A stretch of 64,000 bases of DNA from Heterohyrax brucei (lineage: Eukaryota > Chordata > Mammalia > Hyracoidea > Procaviidae). Both the position numbers and the translations under genes were made by a program. Below are positions 45,113 to 54,999 of this stretch, piece after piece. The notes under the pieces are model-generated. The model worked only from the letters and a program-made list of their open reading frames with translations. It was not told the DNA's origin and made no database searches. How positions within the stretch are numbered: position 1 is the stretch's first letter; every line of letters begins with the position of its first letter. Where the stretch lies: NCBI GenBank assembly GCA_028571685.1, contig CM053162.1:5770001-5834000 (forward strand), given 5' to 3'.

Positions 45113-45186
45113 TACTACCAGTAATTTTAAAAACAGTTCCTGTCAAGTCAGTTCTGACTCATAGTGACTCGATTACTACCAGTAAT
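45113..45186 (-). repeat. AfroSINE 3'-end micro-insertion with perfect target-site duplication
   Basis: TACTACCAGTAAT (13 bp) at 45113-45125 and again at 45174-45186 flanks a 48 bp insert. The insert is the reverse of an AfroSINE 3' end ('caagtcagttctgactcata', 'gtgactcgat') with an A/T-rich end. Confidence 0.9.
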
Positions 45187-46189
45187 AGCGTATGGGAAAC
45201 CACTTCCCACCTTCACAGCAGTGCCAAAAGGTAGCTTAGAAGGCCTAAATTGCATCTCTCAGCCATGATATGGACACTGCCGTTTTCTCCATTTATGTAC
45301 ACTGAAGTCCCAGCACATGGCATTCTCAGTTTCCATGACCACTTCTCTCCTAGTCTTCCACTCTAAGTTTTCATTATGTTCAAATGTGTGAGGCACCACT
45401 AAAACATTTCTGCACTTCTTTGCCCTACAAAAGCTGGTCATGGCTGGAAATACACATTCTAAAAAGATTTATATAAGCTTATTGTAAATAGCACCAAATG
45501 AGTTGTGAGGGAGGAAACTAGGAGTTTTCAGAAATGTGCAGATCAGAGCAATCAGAAAGAGGAAATGCACTGAAGTGATTGAGGTTGCCAAACATGCTGA
45601 ACCTCCATCAGCTATTCATTCCTGGATTTAACAGTACACATATTAACAGTGATCTTGATTAAAGCACAAGACTTCATATCCTGCTACCGGCATATGGGAC
45701 AAAGGATAGCAATAGTTCCTGCCTTTGAAGCCTTTGCTTGGGTGCAGTATATCTTTTTTTCCCAAGAAAATCCAGTCTGTCCCAACTTATGTTAAATAAG
45801 TAGCTTTTTGGAAATTGTTACTGGGAAAAGATGAAGGCCTGATGCCTGAAGGTCTCCAGTCTCAGTTCAGCTTTGGCAACAGCCCAATGCCACCTCTTAT
45901 CTCCAAATAATCAGTCATCAGGAAAACAGTGTCTTGGTGAGCTCCAAGGTGATTACTTATTGCTGGGCATATCTGATCAGCTTGAATTCAGGATAACTAA
46001 TCTGGACGATGGATCTGGAAAAAGCTGTTCATCTAATTTACTCTGACCCACAGGCAATTCTGATATCCTGCTCCTAGCCCCTTGATGCATCTTCCGTTTC
46101 CATAGCAGCTAAGACCTCAGTAAAATGGAAACATCTGGCCAAGGCTCAGGTGAAAGTCCCCCAGGGGAATGAATCTGCTCAGCTGCGGC

Positions 46190-46500
46190 AGTGGGGAGAA
46201 AAGGCTTCAAAAATACAATAGCATGAAAATCAGGAAAATAAATGGAAGAGGGATCAAACACAAGACAAAAAGAAATGGGAGACAAAAAAAAAAAGGAAGA
46301 AATGGAAATAAAACATATATTTAAAAGGCTATAAGAGAACAGGAAAATATAGGCCAAAAGAGAGAAAACAAAAGAGCAAGGCAAAAGAAGATGATGTGTG
46401 GAGGAGAAGGGGAAAAAAAGGCAAGGCTAAGTGGCCAAAGGAGGAAATCAGAAAAGGCATCAAATAGGAGACAAATGGAGGCCTGCGAGAGTGGAGAGGG
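46190..46500 (+). repeat. Purine-rich (A+G) stretch of about 300 bp
   Basis: The plus strand is strongly A/G biased with short poly(A) and GA-rich blocks. No repeat family recognised. Minus-strand frames across it are pyrimidine artefacts. Confidence 0.6.
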
Positions 46501-47479
46501 CACCACGCCTCTTCTAACAGGCTAAGTCTGCCACAGATGACAAACGCTCCACAGATTCTAAACGCATAGATCGCCCCAGCATCCAGCAGCACCATGGTTC
46601 AGCACTGAGCCACACTGAATGATAGAAGCCCTAGACCGAGAAAGCGTACCATGGAGGTCTCCTCTTCAGATGTCCTCAGGCTGCTCTCCATCAATAATTA
46701 ACTCATGCACAGCTGAAGGTTCCTCCCAGATTTTAGACCTATCCACATGAGAGACTGGCAGATACCCAGATAACACTTTGACCTCTTTACTCAAAGCAGC
46801 AGTGTCAGCAATGGTGGTTTAGGACAGCTACCAGTGATTAAACCCAACTTGCCTTCGCCAAGAACTTCTGCCCGAACAAATTGTCACTGTCTGAGAGAGG
46901 AAATTTTGTATTTGAAGCCAACAATAATCCTACCTTGAGTTTGAACATGTTCCTCATAAGACTCTGCTACCTACAGAAATGAAAGATGCAAGCCCCAGAA
47001 TATGCCTTGCTGCTGGTGAAGAGTCCTTCGCTGCCAGCCTCCAGGGGGATGTCTCCTCCTTAAAGTCCCACTGGTCCAAGGCCTCAGTCCTTTTAGGGGT
47101 GACTGCTGTGATCATGAAAAGACCCAGACTCCTATGGCAATGCAAGATGTTCTCTGAATTCTCCATAAAGTCAGCTGAGATACCCCGTAGAACTGCAATG
47201 CAAACTCAACTTCTCCCTCCACCCAGTCTTGCTTTCTTCCTTCTCCTTCTACAATGCTTGATTCCAGGAACACTCCCTAATACACTTTTCCCACACCAAC
47301 TACCTTCTGAGAGACCACTTCTCAGGAGTAACTGCTCGAAAATCACTCTGCAACATCAAGCTAGCAAGCATATTCTGGTTCTTTAACCTGCTCCATTCAG
47401 AAACATATCTACCTACGCATGCGCGTATTTGCCTACATGCATATATAAATACTTCACTTTCTCACAAACCAGCAAAATA

Positions 47480-47760
47480 CAATGAAACGAAGGGCTTTTA
47501 TCCATGTCTCTGCTCAAATTTCACCTTTTCAGAGGTCTTTCCTGGCCAAATGCCTAGTGCCTCTGTTCTCACCCATACCACCTGATATGTCGTATATTCA
47601 CTTTCTTTACTGGTACCACGAGACACAGGCTACTCAGAGGAAGAACGTGTCTTTTCTTTTTTATTGTTATATCCCTAGTGCCTAGAAAAGAGCCTAGACT
47701 ATTTATTACTGTCAGCATTCAAGAAGTATTTGAGGATGAGTGAAATAATTTAATGCATCT
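47480..47760 (+). mobile_element. L2 3' end
   Basis: 'gctcaaatttcaccttttca' and 'gaggtctttcctggccaaat', then 'tccctagtgcctagaaaaga', ending in 'gaggatgagtgaaa'. Typical L2 3' region. Confidence 0.75.
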
Positions 47761-48378
47761 TGATTCCAAATAAAAGCTGGTTTAAAGATAAATATCATCT
47801 TGCCTTAAACTCTAAAGATTTTATCAAACAAAAAATAGTTTGGTCTATATAACATTTTGAAATTTAGTCACACGTTAAGGTTTGTTATCTAGGTCAATTA
47901 CAGTAACATAACAATGACAAAGTCACCAAAACAACAAAAGCAATAGCAACCAGATTTTTGGCAATGCTGGAGAGACACAGACTTGGAAATTTTCCTTTTA
48001 GGAGAATGTCCACTCAGAGCTTTCATCCACTGTTATGTGTTAGTGTTTTCTTTCTCTTCAAATAACCAGCTGAACAATGCTATCAAAGCTAATCATTCTA
48101 CCATGAAACGTAATGTTTAATGTATACCCTGAATACCTTACCATCTCCCACACAGGAAATAGATTAATTTATCAGAAACTGGAAGGATCCCCCCCAGAAT
48201 GATTTTTCAACCCATAGAATATGCCTGTATTGGTGAAAACACCAAATCTGGCTGAAAAACCATATGTACATTATCAGCAGGCTGCACAATGTGGGACCCC
48301 TTTCACACCGTCACCAGTGCCCTGGCCCCCTAGCCACATTTCACATTTCCTCTGATGACACACACACCCAACTCCTTC

Positions 48379-48384
48379 TCTTAC
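48379..48384 (-). other. NTM: 5' splice site of the NTM exon
   Basis: On the minus strand CCAAAG is followed by GTAAGA, a near-consensus donor. It fixes the last exon base at 48385. Confidence 0.9.
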
Positions 48385-48510
48385 CTTTGGGGGAGATGTG
48401 TCTCCAGGTGACAGTCGGCTCTGGTCTGCCCGTTGCTATGCAGGTGAGGCTGATATTATTTCCTTCATTAATGGAGATATCTGAAGAAATCTCTACAATT
48501 TTGGGAGATA
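48385..48510 (-). CDS. NTM: Neurotrimin (NTM) internal exon, start of Ig-like domain 2
   Basis: Neurotrimin is a GPI-anchored IgLON cell-adhesion protein of the neuronal surface; it has three Ig-like C2 domains and acts in neurite outgrowth and adhesion. Read on the minus strand, this 126 bp exon gives 41 whole codons flanked by split codons (phase 1 at both ends). The peptide begins [16 protein letters not shown] and runs through [19 protein letters not shown] to RHISPK. The Cys of SLTC is the first disulfide cysteine of Ig domain 2 and the TW pair is the usual core tryptophan. The wording matches NTM as I know it, rather than LSAMP or OPCML, which differ at several of these positions. The exon is bounded by an AG acceptor after a T-rich tract and a GTAAG donor. 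No stop or frameshift is present. The neighbouring NTM exons (Ig1 and the rest of Ig2) were not seen here, as expected for a gene with very long introns. Confidence 0.95.
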
Positions 48511-48533
48511 CTGTGGAGAAAAAACAAGTAGAT
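48511..48533 (-). other. NTM: 3' splice site and polypyrimidine tract of the NTM exon
   Basis: On the minus strand a T-rich tract (TTGTTTTTTCTCC) ends in ACAG directly before the exon. This is a strong acceptor and fixes the exon start at 48510. Confidence 0.9.
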
Positions 48534-48839
48534 AAAAATCCTAGTGAAGCATTTCTTTTTTTGTATTAAAATGGCAGTTAGGAGAATAACCTAGAAACTG
48601 AAATATACAGATTACAAGAGTAAAAAATTAGAGCAACTGCCTTAAATACGAAAGTAATATCTTACCTGGAATTCAGATTCCATGTCCCCCCACCTAACCA
48701 CAAAGTCAGCGAGTCTGAACGGGACTAAATCTCACAGAAACACTTCAAAAACTGTTCTTTGTCTCCACTCACTGTCTCCACTCTCACTCCCACCCACTCT
48801 GAGACACATCCACAGATCATCTCCAGACTACATTCAAAG

Positions 48840-49100
48840 TCCTCCTTATAGAATGCAATTCGGATCATATCCCATCTCTGCCTACACACTTCCATTTGTT
48901 TCCTATTGGCACACCAGAGAAATCCAAGCTTCTTACCTTAATACACCCAGCCATTCAGAACCAAGCACCAACCTACACTTCCACTGACATTCCGAGGAAT
49001 TCCATGCCTACTCACCCTCCATATTATCCCCAGTACATCATCCACTTCCTGGTCATCATGCTGTTAGATCGATACTGTTCCTTATGCTCTTCTTTCACAA
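48840..49100 (+). mobile_element. L2 fragment
   Basis: 'gaatgcaattcggatcatat', 'ccatttgtttcctattggca', 'agaaatccaagcttcttacc'. L2-like phrasing, diverged. Confidence 0.6.
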
Positions 49101-49639
49101 CCTGAATTGCTGGCTGACTCTTCACCTTTGCTTCCATTATAGACACCTGATGGGGCCTAGAAAGCAGTGTTAGCTACCCATTCCATGCTTGGTCTCTCCC
49201 TATATCCTAAACTGCTTTATCAAAGGAGGGAAGAGGTTCATTTTTATTTGTAAATTTGGGCATAAGCACCCTCTATACACCTGCTTCCCTGCTTTAGAGT
49301 CAGCCTTCCTATATGGAGTTAACGTTGAGCTGTTCTGCTCCATGTACCTGTTTCCTGGGACAGCATCCCATGGAACGCAGTGAATGTCCAGCTACCCAAT
49401 CTGTGCCTCTCTCTCTGTGTCTACTTGTGGGGGTCAGAATTACAATCACACTGTTACTGTACTCCTAATTCTAAGTCTCTGTTCTCAGCTTGACCACCAA
49501 TAAATGTGATGATTGGCTTTCCATGTGCTTTTTCACTTGTTTTATCTCCCAGTTGCTTCAGAATTAAAGTAGATAAAGTAATCTGTAATTTATTGTGTCC
49601 CCCACTCCAACTCTGAACACTCATTTCACTACATGATGG

Positions 49640-49760
49640 CTATTTGCTTAGCATCTCTCACACACTCCACCATGAGTTTTTGACTGCTTGAACTATGTCA
49701 TATTCACATTTATATCCGTAGTAAGAACTCAACAAGTATTTACTTATTGGTTTGAACTAT
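49640..49760 (+). mobile_element. L2 3' end fragment
   Basis: 'atgtcatattcacatttata' and 'agtaagaactcaacaagtat', ending in 'attggtttgaact'. Confidence 0.5.
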
Positions 49761-50389
49761 AATGCTTATTCAAGGGAGTCATTTTCCTAACCTGCTATAA
49801 GCTTGTAACAAACTCAGAGTTATATCATAAACAAATTATTTCCACCCTAGTGACACTGATTTTGACACATTAACTCTGCAGATTAAGTGGCCTCTTTACC
49901 AGTGAGTGACGTGTTTCTACATGTCAGGGTGTCTTCTGGAAGAAGTGGTCCTTAAAGTGACACCACGCACAATTTCAGGAAATAAAACCTACCCTGGGTA
50001 CATATGAGCTGGCCCACTGGGGAGGCAAGAAAGCTGCTCATGGACTTCAGTTCCTCTTGCCAGACCAGCGTGTGGCAATCACACTAAACCAGATGCCTGG
50101 AGACTCCAATGCTAGTCTTTCCTCTATATGAAGCATTACTCATTCACTTCCAGTTGAACTGGCCCTTCTCCTCTACAGGAATGGGTGTATAATTCAGCTA
50201 TTTTCTCTTACTCTTTCTTTCTTTCCCTCTTTTTCCTATTTTTCTCTCATTTCGGTCTTATATTCTAGCTCAGTTGAACCATTCATTAATAAATGTATAT
50301 TACACTTCTATTTCCCTCAACCCTACCCCCTTGCTGCTGTGTTAGGTTTCTTAGACTCTTCTCTCCAACTACTTACAGCTGGAATTCTT

Positions 50390-50610
50390 CAAGGTCTGCT
50401 TATATTATCACTCTTTCTATGAGGCCTTCCAGGTGATCTTCAAGATGCAATCCCTCCTACCTGGAATTCTATTAAATGCCATTTAAAACAAACTTCCTAT
50501 GATATCCATGCTGTACATTATCAGAATATAAGATATTAAGCAAGAGTCTGACTAGCCCTTTTATCTTCTTCTGTCATGGATAGGGTGTCTTGCACAAAGT
50601 AAGTATCATT
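50390..50610 (+). mobile_element. L2 fragment
   Basis: 'ctatgaggccttccaggtga' and 'ggatagggtgtcttgcacaa', then 'agtaagtatcattaat'. Confidence 0.5.
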
Positions 50611-51759
50611 AATTATGTTTAGATTTAAATCCACACGCATCTTTGCACAGAGAGGCTGCGTGTGTGTGAATGTGTGTGCCCTTGAAAACACATATATCTA
50701 TCTCTCACAGGTATTAGGTGAGACAAAAAATGGACAGTAGATGTGGTGGGGATAAGGCAGAAATCACTGGTTCTAAGATCTAGAATTTTTAAGATACAGC
50801 ATTACAATTTACTGTTTATGATTTTAAATGTTAGATCGGATCTTTCAGGACAGAAAAATAATTGGCAAGTTAACAACAGATTTCTTGACTGAAGAATTTA
50901 AATTTCTGAATTTCTTAATTCTAGACTCCTTTCAAATGATATTTGTAAAAACAAACACTCAATTTATTCACACTTTTGTAAGTGGAGCCATCCCTTACCA
51001 CACCACCAATTCCCCAGCCCCTACATTTGCCTGGCCTCTGCTCTTGTCATTCCTTGGCAACCACACAAGACTTGCTTGCATCTTGGAGAAGAAGCTGTCT
51101 GCAGAATGTCTGTGCTGATCTTGAAGACATTGCTTCAGTGGTACAGTTAAGTAATTTATTGATCTGCAAAGCACTCTAAGATGCTCTGCAAGGGACTATG
51201 TCACACCAATGTCATGCAATAAAATACAAAATGATGGACTTCATGAACACAAAGTGATTTAGGGTTTGTAGTTGTAAGTGTGCTTAAAGTACATTTTAAT
51301 GGAAATGAGGCCAGATAACGAATTACACTTGCTTTGGAAGGACGTACTGGAAGTTCATTTTGCTGGCTTGTTACATGGGAGCTATGCAGCTAATCATATA
51401 CTTGAAAACAGTGGACAGTTTCCAGGTAGAAGGGAAGGTGGTTAGGGCCAGAGCCGTCAGCTGAATAAGTATATTAAATGAGTCAGTCATATCTCATGCT
51501 TGCAAGAGTCATCTAGAATTTTCTCCCCCACCCTTCAATAACTGAAAAGGATCCAACTCAAGAAGTAGACATTAGGGAAATGTTTCCTGTCCTTTAAATT
51601 TTGCCTCTCAATACACAGCTCAAAGTTGGCACACACCACCCTGTGGTGAATTTGAAAGAATGGCAGTTTACAGCATAGTGCTAAGGTAGTTTGACTAGAG
51701 GTACAATTCCAGTTATCAGAATTAAATTTACATAGTGCATAAGATAACATGCTAGTGGA
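50611..51759. other. Intronic sequence, nothing recognised
   Basis: No gene or clear repeat family; a GT-rich patch lies at 50660-50680. Confidence 0.5.
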
Positions 51760-51935
51760 CTAAACCTTGGTCAAGCTACTTCACTAATATGATGCTCGTT
51801 GGTTGGCTTTCCTCATCTAGTAAATGGAATCAACTATCATGTGTACCTCGTAAGACTCTTTTGAGGATTTCAGTGTGAGTCTATAAAATGCACTTAGAGC
51901 ATTCATGGCGATACAAAGGGCTCAATAAATGAACT
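51760..51935 (+). mobile_element. MIR fragment
   Basis: 'cttggtcaagctacttcact', 'ctcatctagtaaatggaatc', ending 'aagggctcaataaatg'. Confidence 0.65.
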
Positions 51936-52879
51936 CAAATATTATGTATGACGGGCAAACATGTAGTGTCAATACAGAATGGAGAGTCAATAAATTTTAA
52001 CAGATACATTGAAAAATGGGCTAAAAGATGAATGTGGTAGGTTAGTGTCAGTTTATGGAGAAGCCCGAATGGCTAGGTCCTGAATTTTAACTACAGACAC
52101 AGATCCACATTTAATATATGATGCTAAGATTTAATCTATTATTAGACTTTAATTTCAGTGTGTAAATAATTAAATAAGATAATTATTAAAACCAGATTCC
52201 AGGGAACTACCACACTCTTGGTTCAGCTTCTTCTACCCAGGTGTTAAGTTTTAATGGTTATGTCATTAATAAATACCAATTTGCTGTTTTTAGCACAACA
52301 GTAGATGATTCTATTAAATCTAAATTAAAATGCTTTATTAAGTACTGCACAACTCTCTTGGGTGAAAACACACCGAAGTTGCTTGGAACGGGTTGTTCTT
52401 CAAGACACAGGAAGATTTGTGAATCCCAGATGGGCTGCCTTTGTGCTGGAGTTTCTCTCCTGTTCTCCGAGGTAACTAAGCAAGCCGACTGAGGATAGTT
52501 TTCTCAGCCAAGGGCTGCTTTGTTGCTAAGTATTTGGGACCTTTGTCTTTTTAGAATTAAAATGTCAAAGCCTGATACCCTCAGCTTTCTTGGGTGTCAC
52601 ATCCTGCTAACAGTTCACAGCTGTTACATAAAAATGCAACTTAAATCAGAAAAGTTAAAATTGCAGCCAAGTAGATGTTGTTGTGTAGATGGGCCCATCT
52701 TTTCCCACTGGCCACTATTTATGCCAGCAAAATCTAGTGCAAAATAAGAGTTCTTTGGGAATAGAATGAGGCTAAACAGAAGCATAACTATTCTAGAACC
52801 TCCATTTGTCATCCAGAATCAACAAAGCGGTTCAGTCACAGAATTCAAAGATGACTACCTTACATGGCCACCCAGGCCC
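51936..52879. other. Intronic sequence, nothing recognised
   Basis: AT-rich first half (52080-52350). No gene supported. Confidence 0.5.
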
Positions 52880-53205
52880 TGTGTGAACTGGTCTACTTTC
52901 CTCTTCAAAACCATCCATGCCATTGTTTTTGGCTCACTCAGTGGAATTCCTTCCACTTTGAAGCATCTGAGCCTGTACTGACTCAGAGCATTTATACTTG
53001 TTCTTCTTCCTACCTAAAAGTCACTCCTCAAAGAAGCTTTTCTCAATCACTCTTTATGCAGTATAGCCCCCTCATATTAAACGGTCTGCCTTTCCAAATA
53101 AAATGTAAGCTCCATTGATCATCTTCCTTATTGCTGTATTCAGCACATACCACAATGTCTGTCATAGTATTTGTTTGCGAAGTATTTTTTGAATGAGTTA
53201 CAATG
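52880..53205 (+). mobile_element. L2 3' end
   Basis: 'gtcactcctcaaagaagctt', 'aataaaatgtaagctccatt', 'attcagcacataccacaatg', 'ttttgaatgagt'. Confidence 0.65.
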
Positions 53206-53299
53206 TTTTTACATGGTTGTATGGAAACGCAAATAAGCTCAAATGATTGAATGTCCCAAGATCTTTAAATATCCCCTAAAGACTCTTAGAATCTGTAAT

Positions 53300-53425
53300 A
53301 ATGTTGTTAATTACTATTTATTAAACACCTGCCACAGAACAGGTATTCTGCATATATTACTTTGTATTTATTTTACCCTGCACTGACCTTCCAAGTAGAT
53401 GTTATTTCCAGCATGACCAAACAGT
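53300..53425 (-). mobile_element. MIR-like fragment
   Basis: Reverse: 'actatttattaaacacctgc' followed by 'cacagaacaggtattctgca'. Confidence 0.55.
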
Positions 53426-53729
53426 CCAGTTTACCTGGAACTGAAAGGTTGCCTGGAACACAGGAATTTCAGTGAGATTCCCTGATAAATGTGGTCCCAC
53501 TAGCTCCTTCTCACATGCTACAGACGGGTAGGTGGATATTCAGAGATGTTAAGGGATTTATTCAAATATAAACAACTGAAAAATGCAGAATGCTGCTGCT
53601 GTTGTTTCCTCAAACCAGTGGTTAGAAAAATAACAAACACCCTTGGAATCATGGGTACATACATTAAAAAAAGACAAAAACACTAATGTGTATATTTACA
53701 GACACCAACCCATTATGAAACTCAGTTTT

Positions 53730-53930
53730 TCATTAAATATTTTACAGACAGCTCCAATGCTTTCTTTTGGGTAACTGCACAAGAATTCTATGAGGTAGTA
53801 CTGTTATTATTACCATTTACAGATGAAAAAAAACTAAGGCTTAATAATTTGGTTAAGGTCATCCACCTAGTAAGTGCTGAACATGGCACTAGAATTTATG
53901 TCTGCTTCTAAATTATATGCTCTTAACGCC
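53730..53930 (-). mobile_element. MIR SINE
   Basis: Reverse: 'attaccatttacagatgaaa', 'ggttaaggtcatccacctag', 'taagtgctgaacatggcact'. Confidence 0.78.
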
Positions 53931-54148
53931 AATCCAATCAAACACAGAATCACAACCCAGTGTTCCTTGGTTCTTGATTAATTCATTCAGCTACATTATA
54001 CACATCCTGTTTCTCAACAAGCCTCCTGTTTCACATCTGCATGGGAAAATCTGTGTGTGTATAGTACATTTTGGCAGGGAAGCCATAGCCTATTTGTACC
54101 TATACTGTGTTATTTTCTATTACAAGAGTGAACAGGAAGTTTCATGGA

Positions 54149-54173
54149 TTTTTTTTTTTTTTTTTTTTTTTTT
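54149..54173. repeat. Poly(T) tract, about 25 bp
   Basis: An uninterrupted T run just upstream of the LTR at 54195. Its origin is unclear, because LTRs do not carry poly(A) tails. Confidence 0.9.
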
Positions 54174-54194
54174 AGGAGCAGGGACCTTTCCATA

Positions 54195-54646
54195 TGTCTT
54201 TGTCATCTGTACTGCTATAACAGAGATACCACAAATGGATTGCATTAAAAAGAGAAATTTTATTCTGTCAGAGTTCAGTAGAATGCACATCCAAATTCAG
54301 GGCCTCAACTCCAGGGAAGGGTTTCTCTGCTGGCTCTGGAGGAAGGTCTTTAGCATTAATTTTCCCCTGGATGGGCGGACACATTCTGTTCCCAGCACTG
54401 TTTCTTGGTGGTATGAGGTCCCTGGCTCTCTGCTTGCTTCTCTCTCCTTTATATCCCCCCAAATTGCGTCTAGTCACAGTACAATCTGACAGATTGAATC
54501 CTGCTCCAACAACACAACTGCCACCTATCTACCTTTATTAACATCATAGAGGTAGGGTGTACAGAATAGAGGAACATCACACAGTGTCAGGAATCATGGC
54601 CTAGCCAAATTGCTACACACATTTTTGGGCAGACACAATTCAATTC
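54195..54646 (-). mobile_element. Solo LTR, ERVL-MaLR-like
   Basis: Reverse complement of the same family: 'gataccacaaatggattgca', 'ctccagggaagggtttctct', 'ggtggtatgaggtccctggc', 'ttgggcagacacaattcaat'. A T run at 54149-54173 precedes it. Confidence 0.68.
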
Positions 54647-54999
54647 TCCTCCTCTACCTTCTCTCTTCTGCAGTACTCCCTATACATTACTCTTTTGCTC
54701 ATTTTCTTAGTGTTTGCTGAACCATAGAGTTGTAGCTTTCCAGGGGAGCTTTACTCTGAGAAGCAGTTGTGGCTAGTGCTCCATGCAGCCTAGATGGAAC
54801 CAGATGATCTTAGTTGTCTCTGAAGAATGGTATGGAAATAACTGCTACATTTACCCATGAGTTCATCTAGAGAGGTATTTATTCGACCTATTTTGAATGA
54901 AAAGCCTAGTCAGTCTCTACCTTTTTTCTTTCAATTAAAATATTTGGGGGAACGGGGCCAAGATGACAGACTAGTCACACATCTCAACTCCCTCTGATA

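Larger units (their letters stand above)
44376..47479. other. Long intronic stretch with little recognised repeat
   Basis: Holds one micro-insertion (45113-45186) and the purine-rich block at 46190-46500. A 135-codon frame at 46979-47386 has no recognisable features. Confidence 0.5.
1..48384 (-). other. NTM: NTM intron downstream of the exon (partial)
   Basis: In transcript direction this follows the exon. No sequence matching the remainder of NTM Ig domain 2 or later exons was seen on the minus strand, so the next exon presumably lies beyond position 1. It contains L1-A, L1-B and most of the AfroSINEs. Confidence 0.7.

Noticed and set aside
46109-46595. Hydrophobic minus-strand frames that look like membrane proteins
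   Set aside because: Caused by the purine-rich plus strand, which reads as pyrimidine-rich (Phe, Leu, Ser, Pro) codons on the other strand.
47411-47430. NRF1-like site (GCATGCGCG)
   Set aside because: A single isolated CpG-containing word with no CpG island or promoter context; too weak to call.
53917-54489. 190-codon plus-strand frame, the longest outside L1
   Set aside because: It crosses a MIR edge, a poly(T) run (giving a phenylalanine stretch) and a reversed LTR; not a gene.
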